Of a DNA stretch of 64,000 nucleotides, positions 11,336 through 23,073 are shown in pieces. Both the position numbers and the translations under genes were made by a program. This stretch comes from Bradyrhizobiaceae bacterium (GTDB lineage Bacteria > Pseudomonadota > Alphaproteobacteria > Rhizobiales > Xanthobacteraceae). Every line of letters begins with the position of its first letter. Positions within the stretch are counted from its first letter, which is position 1. The notes under the pieces are model-generated. The model was not told where the DNA came from. It saw nothing but the letters and a program-made list of their open reading frames with translations, and searched no databases. Where the stretch lies: assembly GCA_003963145.1 (NCBI GenBank), contig RXJJ01000010.1:29558-93557 (forward strand), written 5' to 3'.

Positions 11336-12721
11336 CTATTCCGCCGCCTGACGCACATGTCGCGAGGTCGGCGCTCGCATTGTCACGAGTTCTTCCGCAG
11401 AGGTTGGATGCAGCGCCATGGTTGCATCGAAATCGGCTTTGGTGGCCTTCATCTTCACCGCAATGGCGACGATCTGAATGAGTTCGGCGGCATCGGGACC
11501 GATGATGTGGCAGCCGAGAACGCGATCGGTCTCACCATCGACCACAAGTTTCATCAGCAGGCGGCTCGTGTTGCCCGAGACGGTCGATTTAAGCGTGCGG
11601 AAATCGGTCTTGTAGATATCGACATGGGTGAACTGCGCCATCGCTTCGGCTTCAGTCAGTCCCACCGTGGCCACCTGGGGCTGCGAGAACACCGCCGTGG
11701 GGATGTTGCTGTGATCCACCTTGGTCGGCCGGTTACCGAACACAGTGTCGGCAAAGGCGTGGCCTTCGCGGATCGCAACCGGCGTCAGGTTGATCCGGTG
11801 AGTCACGTCGCCCACGGCATAGATATGCGGGACGCTGGTCTGCGAACGATCATTGACCGCGATGCCGCCATTCATGGGGTTGAGCGCGACACCGGCCTTC
11901 TCCAGCCCGATCCCCGCGACATTGGGATGGCGGCCGATTGCGAATATCACCTGATCGGAAGCGATGCTTGCCCCGCTCGTCAGATGCGTCGTGAAAACAT
12001 CGCCATGGCGCTCGACCCTGTTGATGGTGCAGCCGGTGATGATGGTGATACCGGCCTTCTCCATTTCACTGCGGACATGGGCGCGTACATCCTCGTCAAA
12101 TCCGCGCAGGATGTTGTCGCCGCGATAGATCACGGTGACGTCCGAGCCCAGTCCGGCGAAGATCGAGGCGAACTCCAGCGCGATATAGCCGCCGCCCTGG
12201 ATGACGATGCGGCGCGGCTGTTCTTTCAAATGGAAAATCTCGTTGGACGAGATGACATGTTCGATACCGGGAATCGCCGCGCCGTGGTTGGGCGTCGAGC
12301 CGGTAGCGATCAAAATGTATTTTGCCCGGACTGTCCGGCCGGTGGATAAACGCAGCGTATGCGGATCTTCGAAAACAGCGCGCGCCTTGACGATTTCGGC
12401 TCCCGATTTCTCGACATTGGCGGTGTAGATCGACTCGAGCCGGGCGATTTCCTTGTCCTTGTTGGCGATAAAGGTCGTCCAGTCGAACTTCGCCTCGGGG
12501 ATTGTCCAGCCAAAGCCGGCGGCGTCCGCGATTTCCTCGTGAACGTGCGAGGCATAGACCATCAGTTTTTTCGGCACGCAGCCGCGAATGACGCATGTCC
12601 CTCCCATGCGGTATTCTTCGGCGATCATGACACGGGCGCCGTAACCGGCGGCGATCCGCGCGGCGCGAACACCGCCCGAGCCGCCACCAATCACGAAAAG
12701 ATCGACGTCCGTATCAGCCAT
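11336..12721 (-). CDS. gor: Glutathione-disulfide reductase
   Basis: GGTCVIRGCVPKKLMVYA redox-active Cys pair; GSGGVRAARIAA FAD motif; C-terminal dimerisation domain MALHPTSAEELVTM. Confidence 0.9.
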   Translation of the reverse strand: MADTDVDLFVIGGGSGGVRAARIAAGYGARVMIAEEYRMGGTCVIRGCVPKKLMVYASHVHEEIADAAGFGWTIPEAKFDWTTFIANKDKEIARLESIYTANVEKSGAEIVKARAVFEDPHTLRLSTGRTVRAKYILIATGSTPNHGAAIPGIEHVISSNEIFHLKEQPRRIVIQGGGYIALEFASIFAGLGSDVTVIYRGDNILRGFDEDVRAHVRSEMEKAGITIITGCTINRVERHGDVFTTHLTSGASIASDQVIFAIGRHPNVAGIGLEKAGVALNPMNGGIAVNDRSQTSVPHIYAVGDVTHRINLTPVAIREGHAFADTVFGNRPTKVDHSNIPTAVFSQPQVATVGLTEAEAMAQFTHVDIYKTDFRTLKSTVSGNTSRLLMKLVVDGETDRVLGCHIIGPDAAELIQIVAIAVKMKATKADFDATMALHPTSAEELVTMRAPTSRHVRQAAE

Positions 12722-12768
12722 CTGGTTGTCCTCGGACGCGGCCTAGCCGCGTCCGGCAATCGCCGCGA

Positions 12769-13272
12769 TCAGATGTCCTTGCCGCGGGCCTTCATTTCGA
12801 GACGGAACTTGGTGTTGATTTCGCCCGACATCTTGGCCGCCCATTCATCCATGAACTGACGAGCCACCTCAAAAACCTGCGGCTCCTGCTGGAGCGACTT
12901 CGTGCCGAGCGGCGACTTGTAGAACGCCAGCAGATCCTTCAGCTCCTGTTCGGTGAACTGGGTGGCATAGATCTTCGCAAGCTGTTCGCCGATCTCACGT
13001 TCGCGTCCGGCAAGGTCCGTGGCGACCTTGAGCGAGACGTCGTTCAGGTCCTTCTGATAGTTCAGGTTGTTCTGGGTGAGAACAAGCTTGACCCGCTCGA
13101 CCAGATTGGGAACGGCGTCCTTGTAAAGAATATCGACGTGCTTGAGAGCAAGAATTTCCTTGGCATAGCCGATGCCGGCAGGCGTCGGGGCGTTTTGCGC
13201 CTGGGCCGGGGCGCTCGCAATCACCAGCGCGGCGAAGCCGGCGATCAACATCGAATGAACTAGTCGCTTCAT
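12769..13272 (-). CDS. DUF2059 domain secreted protein
   Basis: Signal peptide; QLAKIYATQFTEQELKDLLAFYKSPLGTK. Confidence 0.8.
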   Translation of the reverse strand: MKRLVHSMLIAGFAALVIASAPAQAQNAPTPAGIGYAKEILALKHVDILYKDAVPNLVERVKLVLTQNNLNYQKDLNDVSLKVATDLAGREREIGEQLAKIYATQFTEQELKDLLAFYKSPLGTKSLQQEPQVFEVARQFMDEWAAKMSGEINTKFRLEMKARGKDI

Positions 13273-13295
13273 TTCTTTCTCCTCAAATCCGGCCC

Positions 13296-13994
13296 TCAGG
13301 ACCGATCAACGACACGAATTCCTTGGGATCCGGCGAGAATCGCCGTTGCCGCGAGTCCGATGAAAAGCCCGTGCTCCATGACCCCAGGCACCCCGTTAAG
13401 CAACGCCGCCAGACGGGGCGCATCGGGGATGCGTCCCAAATGGGCATCCACGATCCAGTGGCCGCCATCGGTGACAAAAGCATGGCCGTCGACGCCCTTG
13501 CGGATGGTTATTTCACCGGCAACCCCGGCCTGTTTGAAACAACCCTCGATGGCGCTGCGCGTCGCGGCGAGACCGAACGGGACCACCTCGATCGGCAAGG
13601 GAAAGCGACCCAGTGTCTCGACCCATTTACTGTCGTCGGCGATCACCACCATGCGCGATGACGCCGTGGCGACGATCTTCTCGCGCAAAAGCGCGCCTCC
13701 GCCCCCTTTGATGACATTCAGCCGTACGTCGATTTCGTCGGCGCCATCCACGGTCAGATCGAGATGGTCGATCTTCTCAAGCGTTGTCAGCGGTACACCG
13801 CAGCGCTCCGCATCAGCCCGGGTGGCTTCGGACGTCGGTACGCCGATGACTTTCAAGCCGCCGCGCACGCGCTCGCCCAGCAATTCGACAAAATGCTTCG
13901 CGGTCGAGCCGGTCCCGAGCCCGAGCCTCATGCCATCCGCGACATATTCAACCGCGCGGGCGGCCGCCTGTCGTTTCAACTGGTCCATCGACAT
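13296..13994 (-). CDS. rpiA: Ribose-5-phosphate isomerase A
   Basis: [47 protein letters not shown]. Confidence 0.93.
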   Translation of the reverse strand: MSMDQLKRQAAARAVEYVADGMRLGLGTGSTAKHFVELLGERVRGGLKVIGVPTSEATRADAERCGVPLTTLEKIDHLDLTVDGADEIDVRLNVIKGGGGALLREKIVATASSRMVVIADDSKWVETLGRFPLPIEVVPFGLAATRSAIEGCFKQAGVAGEITIRKGVDGHAFVTDGGHWIVDAHLGRIPDAPRLAALLNGVPGVMEHGLFIGLAATAILAGSQGIRVVDRS

Positions 13995-14140
13995 TAAGGG
14001 ACTTTCGATCCGCCGCGAGGTCCTTGCGGCGGGGCATATCTAGCGTTGTTCGCCGCCAAGGAACAGGCCGTAAAACGAGGTTTTTCGTGTTTTGACAGGT
14101 CCTGCTTGCATCGCCATCCGGAGCACGATAGCGAACGGAC

Positions 14141-14827
14141 ATGACAGCCCCCCCTCTTATTGTGTTCGATCTCGACGGCACGCTGGTGGACAGCGCGCCC
14201 GACCTGATCGGAGCACTGAATTTTGTCCTCGGCCGCGAAGGTCTCGCCCCGGTACCGGTCAAATCCGCGCGCAAGCTGGTCGGCGCAGGCGCCCGCGCCC
14301 TGATCGAGCGAGGTCTCGAACTCGAGGGACGCACGATGTCGCCGGACCGGATTTCGCAGCTCACCGGAGATTTCATTTCCTATTACGCCGACCATATCGC
14401 GGACGAGACCCGGCCTTTCGATGGCGTTGAAGCGACGCTCGACGAATTGTCGGCGCGTGGCTTCAAATTCGCGGTCTGCACCAACAAGCTCGAATGGCTG
14501 TCGAAACGCCTGCTCGACCGGCTCAGCCTGGCTTCGCGGTTTGAAGCGATTTGCGGCGCCGATACTTTCGGCGTCCAGAAGCCGGATCCGATCATCCTCA
14601 AACAGACGATCGCCCAAGCCGGCGGCACAGTATCCGCCTCCATCATGATCGGCGATTCCGGCCCCGATGTCGGCGTGGCCCGGCGGGCGGGCGTGCCGGT
14701 GATTGGGGTCGATTTTGGCTACACGCCCGTCTCGATCGCCGAGCTTGAGCCGGATGCAATGATTTCACATATGCGAGACCTGCCGCACGCGGTGGACCGC
14801 GTTCTGGCGTCACGGCCAATCGCCTAA
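14141..14827 (+). CDS. gph: Phosphoglycolate phosphatase (HAD)
   Basis: VFDLDGTLVDSAPDLIGALN; GDSGPDVGVARRAGVPVIGVDFGYT. Confidence 0.85.
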   Translation: MTAPPLIVFDLDGTLVDSAPDLIGALNFVLGREGLAPVPVKSARKLVGAGARALIERGLELEGRTMSPDRISQLTGDFISYYADHIADETRPFDGVEATLDELSARGFKFAVCTNKLEWLSKRLLDRLSLASRFEAICGADTFGVQKPDPIILKQTIAQAGGTVSASIMIGDSGPDVGVARRAGVPVIGVDFGYTPVSIAELEPDAMISHMRDLPHAVDRVLASRPIA

Positions 14828-14997
14828 ACCACTGATTTTGCACAATAAAATTACAGGCCGCTTTCCGCAGCGGCGTTAACCCTTTGTTAAGAAAGGCCCA
14901 CCCGTGGTTGCGTCGGTTTGGCGCGGCCCGTATGGTCCGCCGCGGGGGCTAAAGGGGACGAATGCGGATTTATCCGCATCGAAACGACAGGTTTATC

Positions 14998-15432
14998 ATG
15001 CGTGTCTTCTTGCTTGTTACGGCGAGCGTGCTGCTTGCCGGGTGCTCCTCAACATCCATGCCCTCCATGGATTTCTTCAAGTCCAAGCCTGTTGAGGTCG
15101 CCCTCCAGCTTGAATCCACCCCACCGGGCGCCACCGCGACAACCTCGCTAGGCCCAAGCTGCAAGACACCGTGCTCGGTTTCAGTCGCGGCGTCCGAGAA
15201 CTTCTCGGTGACCTACGGTCTCGCCAAATATCAGACCGCGACCGTGCCCGTAACGGTGACAACCCAGATGGGCTCGCCTCCGGTCCTCGACCCCAACCCC
15301 GCGGTCGCCGAACTCCAGCCGCTGACTCCGACGAGGAAAACAGCCTCGAAGAAGCGCGCTGCAAAACCGAAAGCTGCCGCGCCTGACAGCGATGATTCCT
15401 CGCCCTTCCCGCCGCCGCCCCCGGCGCAATAA
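14998..15432 (+). CDS. Small PEGA-like lipoprotein
   Basis: Lipobox LLAGC; LESTPPGATATTSLGPSCKTPCSVSV; start taken at 14998. Confidence 0.7.
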   Translation: MRVFLLVTASVLLAGCSSTSMPSMDFFKSKPVEVALQLESTPPGATATTSLGPSCKTPCSVSVAASENFSVTYGLAKYQTATVPVTVTTQMGSPPVLDPNPAVAELQPLTPTRKTASKKRAAKPKAAAPDSDDSSPFPPPPPAQ

Positions 15433-15494
15433 CAGGCGTTGTCATAATTACGTTGTGCAGGCCCTTGCGAATGCTTACATAAAGCAAAAGTGGC

Positions 15495-15524
15495 ACCCGG
15501 ACGTGGGGCCACGCTTCGGGTTTT
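15495..15524 (+). terminator. Candidate terminator between the lipoprotein gene and moaA
   Basis: ACCCGGACGTGGGGCCACGCTTCGGGTTTT, arms ACCCG/CGGGT and CGTGG/CCACG followed by TTTT. Confidence 0.5.
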
Positions 15525-15528
15525 GTGC

Positions 15529-16560
15529 ATGAACGCCCATCCGACTTCACCGATGACCGGGAATACGGTGATGACCGACCCCTTCGGCCGGAACATCTCG
15601 TATTTGCGGGTGTCGGTGACCGATCGCTGCGATCTGCGCTGTTTCTATTGCATGTCCGAAGACATGACGTTCCTGCCCAAGGCCGATCTGCTGACGCTGG
15701 AAGAACTTGACCGGCTGTGCTCGGCCTTCATCGCCAAGGGCGTGCGCAAGTTGCGCCTGACCGGCGGCGAGCCCCTTGTGCGGCGCAACGTCATTTCGCT
15801 GTTCCGTTCGCTCTCGCGCCACCTCGAATCCGGTGCCCTGAGCGAACTCACGCTGACCACGAACGGCTCGCAGCTTGCGAATTTCGCGGGACAGCTTGCC
15901 GAGTGCGGCGTGAAGCGCATCAACGTGTCGCTCGACACGCTCGATCCGGACAAGTTTCGCAGCATCACCCGCTGGGGCGATCTGCCGAAGGTGCTTGCCG
16001 GCATCGAGGCCGCGCGTGAAGCGGGCATGAAGGTGAAGATCAACGCGGTGGCGCTGAAGAACATCAACGAGGACGAAATTCCCTCGCTGATGGAATGGGC
16101 GCACGGCAAGGATATGGACCTTACCCTGATCGAGGTCATGCCCATGGGCGATATTGCCGGCGGGCGCATTGATCAATACGTGCCGCTGTCGATGCTGCGC
16201 TCGCGTCTTGCCGCGAAATACACTCTCACCGACCTCAGTGAAACCACAGGCGGCCCTGCCCGCTATGTCAGCGTCAGTGAGACCGGCGGCAAGCTCGGCT
16301 TCATCACGCCGATGACCCACAATTTCTGCGAATCGTGCAACCGCGTCCGCATCACCTGCACCGGCACGCTGCATACCTGCCTCGGCCACGAGGATGCCGC
16401 CGACCTGCGCAAGCCGTTGCGCGCCTCTTCCGACAATGAATTTCTCGCCGCCGCGATCGACCGCGCCATCGCCCTCAAGCCCAAGGGCCATGACTTCATC
16501 ATCGACCGCCGCCACAACCGGCCGAGCGTCAGCCGCCATATGAGCGTGACAGGCGGCTAG
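15529..16560 (+). CDS. moaA: GTP 3',8-cyclase MoaA
   Basis: Radical-SAM CDLRCFYC; C-terminal [21 protein letters not shown]-terminal GG. Start may be 15529 or 15571; the ORF-track start at 15490 lies in a terminator-like hairpin. Confidence 0.93.
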   Translation: MNAHPTSPMTGNTVMTDPFGRNISYLRVSVTDRCDLRCFYCMSEDMTFLPKADLLTLEELDRLCSAFIAKGVRKLRLTGGEPLVRRNVISLFRSLSRHLESGALSELTLTTNGSQLANFAGQLAECGVKRINVSLDTLDPDKFRSITRWGDLPKVLAGIEAAREAGMKVKINAVALKNINEDEIPSLMEWAHGKDMDLTLIEVMPMGDIAGGRIDQYVPLSMLRSRLAAKYTLTDLSETTGGPARYVSVSETGGKLGFITPMTHNFCESCNRVRITCTGTLHTCLGHEDAADLRKPLRASSDNEFLAAAIDRAIALKPKGHDFIIDRRHNRPSVSRHMSVTGG

Positions 16561-16733
16561 GCCAAAAGCGGGGTTTTCGCCACAGTTGGCGGCTTCGACC
16601 AAAGTCAAAAACTCTCCGATTGACGCCAGCTTTGCGCGCTGGTTTTGTCTTGCCGAATCCGGGCGATGACTGAAAAACCGACACGCGGCAGGCGTGATAA
16701 TAAAGTCCGACACAATCGAGGGGGAAGCGGGTC

Positions 16734-17330
16734 TTGCAGGCTCTTTTAAAGCTTAGCGGCAAAATCGACGCGTTCACGACGTTTGTGGGACGATGGGTAT
16801 CGTGGCTGATCGTGCTCGCCGTGATCATCTCGGCGGGCAATGCGATCATCCGCAAGGTTTTCGACGCCTCCTCCAACGCCTATCTCGAACTGCAATGGGT
16901 GCTGTTCGCCATCGTCTTCCTGCTCTGCTCGCCGTGGACCCTGCTCAGCAACGAGCACATCAAGATCGACATCATCAATCATACGCTTCCGCTGCGGGTT
17001 CGCAGCTGGATCGATATGCTTGGCCATATTCTGTTTCTGGTGCCGTTCTGCGTGGTGCTGATCTGGACCTCCATTCCCTTTTTCCTGACGTCGTTTCATC
17101 AGAATGAGCAGTCCTTCAGCGCCGGCGGCCTGCCGCAATGGCCGGCCAAGTCGTTAATCATGATCGGCATGGCACTGCTCCTGGTGCAGGCCGTTTCGGA
17201 AATCATCAAGCGCGCGGCGGTGATGCGCGGAATTCTGCCCGATCCCAACAAGCTGGCACTCAGCACGCACGAGCTTGCCGCGCTCGAAGCGGAACGACTC
17301 GCCGAAGCCATTTCGTCCGAAAAACCGTGA
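16734..17330 (+). CDS. TRAP transporter small permease (DctQ)
   Basis: Four-TM small permease, LVLAVIISAGNAIIRKVFDASSNAYLELQWVLF; TTG start; directly upstream of the large permease. Confidence 0.85.
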   Translation: MQALLKLSGKIDAFTTFVGRWVSWLIVLAVIISAGNAIIRKVFDASSNAYLELQWVLFAIVFLLCSPWTLLSNEHIKIDIINHTLPLRVRSWIDMLGHILFLVPFCVVLIWTSIPFFLTSFHQNEQSFSAGGLPQWPAKSLIMIGMALLLVQAVSEIIKRAAVMRGILPDPNKLALSTHELAALEAERLAEAISSEKP

Positions 17331-17370
17331 TCGCCATCCGCAAAATTTTCAAACCGGGGACACCGCAAGC

Positions 17371-19218
17371 ATGATCGCTATGTTCATTCACTACATGGCG
17401 CCGATCATGTTCGTCTCATTGGTGCTTTTCCTTTTGCTCGGCTATCCGGTCGCGTTCTCGCTCGCGGCCAACGGCTTGCTGTTCGCCTTTATCGGCATCG
17501 AACTGGGACTGTTCAGGCCCGATTTTCTGCAGGCCCTGCCCGAGCGCGTCTATGGCGTGATGAACAACGAAACGCTGCTCGCGATTCCGTTCTTCACGTT
17601 CATGGGGCTGGTGCTCGAACGATCCGGCATGGCTGAAGACCTGCTGGAAACGATCGGACAATTATTCGGCAGCATCCGGGGCGGCATCGCCTATGCCGTG
17701 GTGTTCGTCGGCGCATTGCTGGCTGCGACCACCGGCGTTGTGGCGGCGTCGGTGATTTCCATGGGCCTGATCTCCTTGCCGATCATGTTGCGCTACGGCT
17801 ATGACCGCCGGGTCGCCACCGGCGTGATCGCCGCCTCCGGCACGCTGGCGCAAATTATCCCGCCATCGCTTGTGCTGATCGTCATGGCGGACCAGCTCGG
17901 CCGCTCCGTCGGCGACATGTATGAAGGCGCGTTCATTCCCGGCATCGTGCTGTCGATTCTTTACGCGACCTATATTTTTCTGGTCACGCTCATCAAGCCC
18001 GCCGCCGTTCCGGGGCTGCCGCTGGAAGCGCAAACGCTGCGCGAACCGGAAACCGCCGAACACAAGGCGATCCTGCCCCTTGCCGCGCTTTCATCAGCGG
18101 CAACGGCCTATTTCTTCGTGGTTAAGCTGGGGCTTTTCGACTGGACCTCGCCCGTCTTCAACAAGATCTCGGCCAATCCGCAGGTTCTTCACGGATTCTG
18201 GTTCCTGATCCTGTTCGTTCTGTTTGCCAAGCCATTCATCGGCATCATCCGCACGATGACCATCTCGCTGTATCTCACGCTTGTGGGCGCAACCGCGATC
18301 GCACTGGTCGCGATGAGCTTCACCAGCGTCAAGGCCGGCGCGGATTATGTCGTGCTGACGATGTCGATCGTGGTGGCCATCTCTTTCGTCCTGGCCGTCA
18401 TCAACAAACTGCTTGGCCTCAGTTTGCTGTCCAAGCTTGCCGAGCAGGTCGTCTTTGTCATGGTGCCGCCGCTGGGCCTGATCTTCCTCGTGCTCGGAAC
18501 CATTTTCATTGGCGTCGCCACGCCGACCGAAGGCGGCGCCATGGGCGCGGCCGGCGCCATGATCCTGGCGGTCATGAAACGGCGCCTGTCGTGGGATCTC
18601 ACGCGACAGGCCGCCGAATCCACGGCCAAACTTTCCGCCTTCGTCATCTTCATCCTGATCGGCGCGCGCGTTTTCTCGCTGACATTCTACGGCGTGGACG
18701 GCCACCGCTGGGTCGAGGAACTGCTGGTTTCGCTGCCCGGCGGACAGACCGGGTTCCTGATCTTCGTCAATCTCTTCGTGTTCATTCTGGCGTTCTTCCT
18801 CGATTTCTTCGAGCTCGCCTTCATCGTCATTCCGCTGCTCGGCCCCGCAGCGGAAAAACTCGGTATCGACCTGATCTGGTTCGGCGTCATACTCGGCGTC
18901 AATATGCAGACCTCGTTCATGCACCCGCCATTCGGATTTGCGCTGTTCTATCTGCGCTCAGTCGCGCCCAAGGAGCCCTATACCGACCGCGTCAGCGGCA
19001 AGCGGATGGAGCCGGTCACCACAGGTCAGATCTACTGGGGCTCGGTGCCTTTCGTCATCATCCAGGTCATCATGGTCGGCCTCGTGATCGCCTTCCCCTC
19101 CATGGTGATGCACTACAAGGGAACGCTTTCCACCGTCGATCCCAACAAGGTGGACTTCCAGATCCAGACGCCCGACATGCCGCCGCCACTCGATCTCGGT
19201 CCGGTCCAGATCAAGTAA
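17371..19218 (+). CDS. TRAP transporter large permease (DctM)
   Basis: Multi-TM; ETLLAIPFFTFMGLVLERSGMAEDLLETIGQLFG; IIPPSLVLIVMADQLGRSVGDMY. Confidence 0.88.
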   Translation: MIAMFIHYMAPIMFVSLVLFLLLGYPVAFSLAANGLLFAFIGIELGLFRPDFLQALPERVYGVMNNETLLAIPFFTFMGLVLERSGMAEDLLETIGQLFGSIRGGIAYAVVFVGALLAATTGVVAASVISMGLISLPIMLRYGYDRRVATGVIAASGTLAQIIPPSLVLIVMADQLGRSVGDMYEGAFIPGIVLSILYATYIFLVTLIKPAAVPGLPLEAQTLREPETAEHKAILPLAALSSAATAYFFVVKLGLFDWTSPVFNKISANPQVLHGFWFLILFVLFAKPFIGIIRTMTISLYLTLVGATAIALVAMSFTSVKAGADYVVLTMSIVVAISFVLAVINKLLGLSLLSKLAEQVVFVMVPPLGLIFLVLGTIFIGVATPTEGGAMGAAGAMILAVMKRRLSWDLTRQAAESTAKLSAFVIFILIGARVFSLTFYGVDGHRWVEELLVSLPGGQTGFLIFVNLFVFILAFFLDFFELAFIVIPLLGPAAEKLGIDLIWFGVILGVNMQTSFMHPPFGFALFYLRSVAPKEPYTDRVSGKRMEPVTTGQIYWGSVPFVIIQVIMVGLVIAFPSMVMHYKGTLSTVDPNKVDFQIQTPDMPPPLDLGPVQIK

Positions 19219-19228
19219 GCAAAAAAAA

Positions 19229-19250
19229 CCGGCCTTCTGACGAAGGCCGG
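19229..19250. terminator. Bidirectional terminator between dctM (+) and the SBP gene (-)
   Basis: aaaaaaaaCCGGCCTTCtgacGAAGGCCGGattttt. Confidence 0.85.
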
Positions 19251-19273
19251 ATTTTTCATTTGTCTGTTCTCGA

Positions 19274-20365
19274 TCAGGTGCGGGTACGCGAGCGGATCTG
19301 AAAACTGTCGAAAGTGTATTCGGCGACCTGCCACCACAGATAACCGTCACCGCGAAATGCTTGCATCGCCTCGATCGATGTCTTGAAGTCCGGATTCTTC
19401 GCCGAAATTTCCGTCCACAATTCGTTTGTGGCCTTCAGGCTTGCTTCCAGAATTTCGTTGCTGAAGGGCCGCAGCTGCACGCCGCCGGCGACAAGGCGCT
19501 TGAGCGCCGCCGGATTTTGCACGTCATAACGCGCCGCCATATAGGTATTGGCGTTCGCCATCGCATTGGCGAGGATCGCCTGATAATTCTTCGGCAGCGA
19601 GTTCCATTTCTTCAGATTGGTGAAGGCATGGATCATCGGACCGCCTTCCCAGAAACCGGGGTAATAATAAAACGGCGCGACCTTGTTGAAGCCGAGCTTC
19701 TCGTCGTCATAGGGACCGACCCATTCGGCGGCGTCGATCGTGCCCTTCTCCAGCGCCGGATAGATATCGCCTCCCGCCAGCTGCTGCGGCACGACGCCGA
19801 GTTTCGCCAGCACCTGCCCTGCAATGCCGCCGATCCGCATTTTCAATCCCGAAAGATCGGCCACGGTCCTGATTTCCTTGCGAAACCAGCCGCCCATCTG
19901 GGTATTGGTATTGCCGCACGCGTGCCCGATCACACCGTATTTCTTGAAAAACGCGTTGCCGAGCTGCTCGCCGCCGCCCTGAAGCCACCACGCATTCTGC
20001 ATCCGCGCATTGAGGCCGAACGGCACCGAGCCGTAGATCGCGAAGGTCGGGTCCTTGCCGACATAATAATAGGCAACCGTGTGGCACATCTCGACCGTGT
20101 CATTGGACACAGCGTCGAACGCCTGAAGCCCAGGCACGATTTCACCCGCCGCAAAAACCTGAATCTGAAATTTGTTGTCGGTCATCTCGGCAACCTGCTT
20201 GGCCATGTATTCGGCCGCGCCGTAGATGGTATCGAGCGATTTGGGGAAGCTGGACGTCAGCCGCCACTTGATCTCGGGCGCGGACTGGGCGATCGCCGGC
20301 GACGCCACGGCGGTGGCCGCCGCTGCGCCGGCTGCCGACACTTTCAAAAAATCACGACGTTTCAT
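19274..20365 (-). CDS. TRAP solute-binding protein, TakP (2-oxo acid)-like, copy 1
   Basis: RR-type signal [74 protein letters not shown]. Confidence 0.85.
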   Translation of the reverse strand: MKRRDFLKVSAAGAAAATAVASPAIAQSAPEIKWRLTSSFPKSLDTIYGAAEYMAKQVAEMTDNKFQIQVFAAGEIVPGLQAFDAVSNDTVEMCHTVAYYYVGKDPTFAIYGSVPFGLNARMQNAWWLQGGGEQLGNAFFKKYGVIGHACGNTNTQMGGWFRKEIRTVADLSGLKMRIGGIAGQVLAKLGVVPQQLAGGDIYPALEKGTIDAAEWVGPYDDEKLGFNKVAPFYYYPGFWEGGPMIHAFTNLKKWNSLPKNYQAILANAMANANTYMAARYDVQNPAALKRLVAGGVQLRPFSNEILEASLKATNELWTEISAKNPDFKTSIEAMQAFRGDGYLWWQVAEYTFDSFQIRSRTRT

Positions 20366-20444
20366 AAGGGCATCTCCTCATGCCGGCTTTTTTTGAAGGT
20401 CCGGCGTAAGGCGCAGCATGCCGCAGGCCCTCGAAATAGCAAGA

Positions 20445-20472
20445 GACCCGGCCCTCTTGCGAGAGCCGGGTC
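20445..20472 (-). terminator. Hairpin between the two SBP genes
   Basis: GACCCGGcCCTCTTGCGAGAGCCGGGTC. Confidence 0.5.
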
Positions 20473-20500
20473 CCATCTAGACATTCCGACGAAGTTTGGA

Positions 20501-21682
<1,182 letters not shown>

Positions 21683-21737
21683 CTAAACCATAGTCGCATA
21701 AAGAAAATCGGCGGCGCAGCTTTAACCGGGCGTGGTT

Positions 21738-22883
21738 TTATGCTGCGGATGGCTGGAGCGCGAGACGCTCCTTGATGCGCTCACAGATCGCCCGATAGAT
21801 CGCGGCGTGCGGGCCATCCGGATCGCTTTCCACGACCGGCGTGCCGGCATCGGAGGTTTCCCGAATCGCCATATGCAGCGGAACTTCGCCGAGGAACGGC
21901 ACCTTCAGCCGCTCCGCTTCATGGCGCGCGCCGCCATGGCCGAAAATGTCCGACCGGGTGCCGCATTCGGGACACTGGAAATAGCTCATGTTCTCGACAA
22001 TGCCGAGGGTGGGGACGCCGACCTTGGCGAACATCGCAATGCCGCGTCGCGCATCGATCAACGCAAGGTCCTGCGGCGTGGAGACAATGATCGCGCCTTT
22101 CAGCGGCACCTGCTGGGCGAGCGTAAGCTGGGCGTCGCCAGTGCCGGGCGGCATGTCCACGATCAGAACGTCGAGCGTGCCCCATGCCACGTCCCACAAC
22201 ATCTGGCGAACCGCCGACATTACCATCGGGCCGCGCCAGACCATCGGCGTCTCCTCGCCGACCAGAAAGCCGATCGACATCAGCGGCATGCCGAATCGTC
22301 GGATCGGAATCATCTTCTTGTCGTCATCGACCGTCGGCTTCTCGTTGATGCCGGTGAGACGCGGAACCGACGGCCCGTAAATATCGGCATCGAGCAACCC
22401 CACACGTAAGCCGAGATCGCGCAGCCCAAGTGCGATGTTGAGTGCGGTGGTGGATTTGCCGACCCCGCCCTTGCCGGAAGCAACCGCGATGATGGCGCCG
22501 ATGCCGGGAATCGCCATCTGTTTGCCCATCGGGGAATCGCCTGGAACGGCCTGTGGCTGGTGCGACGCCACCGGCTTCACGCCCGATCCGGGTGCATGAT
22601 GCGTATGACCCTGATGCGGCGCAGGCGTTGCGCCGGGCTTGCGTTCGGCTGTCAGCGCCACCATCACCGTGGTCACGCCGGGAATGCCGCGCACCGCCTC
22701 CTCGGCTCGCGTTCTGACATCTTCCCACACACGGGCCTCGGCTGCATCGACGTTGATCGAGAAGAACACCTTGCCGTCACTGGCCGTGATCTCGGAGAGC
22801 ACCTTGGCGACGCTGAGCGGCACACCGCGCGGGGTTGGGATCTTGCCGAGGCTGTCGAGGACCTGCTGTTTCGTTACGCTCAA
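21738..22883 (-). CDS. Mrp/NBP35 (ApbC) Fe-S carrier P-loop ATPase
   Basis: N-terminal MIP18/DUF59-like domain; ASGKGGVGKSTTALNIALGLRDLG; DMPPGTGDAQLTLAQ. Confidence 0.9.
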   Translation of the reverse strand: MSVTKQQVLDSLGKIPTPRGVPLSVAKVLSEITASDGKVFFSINVDAAEARVWEDVRTRAEEAVRGIPGVTTVMVALTAERKPGATPAPHQGHTHHAPGSGVKPVASHQPQAVPGDSPMGKQMAIPGIGAIIAVASGKGGVGKSTTALNIALGLRDLGLRVGLLDADIYGPSVPRLTGINEKPTVDDDKKMIPIRRFGMPLMSIGFLVGEETPMVWRGPMVMSAVRQMLWDVAWGTLDVLIVDMPPGTGDAQLTLAQQVPLKGAIIVSTPQDLALIDARRGIAMFAKVGVPTLGIVENMSYFQCPECGTRSDIFGHGGARHEAERLKVPFLGEVPLHMAIRETSDAGTPVVESDPDGPHAAIYRAICERIKERLALQPSAA

Positions 22884-23073
22884 CCTGCTGTCTCCTTGCG
22901 GACATCAAACGATGGAGAGGGCCGAAGGCCACTTGCACCGCACCAAGGGGGTTTCATGGAATTTATCACTCTCCCTATATGTGAGTCACCTTTGCCTTTG
23001 CCAATCTATTGTTGTCGAGGGAGTCTAAGCCCGCTTTAATGCTGCGTTTCAGCCGAACGCACACGGAGCCGCC

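Noticed and set aside
15495-15570. Molybdenum-cofactor riboswitch upstream of moaA
   Set aside because: The hairpin fits a simple terminator better and is too short for a Moco aptamer.
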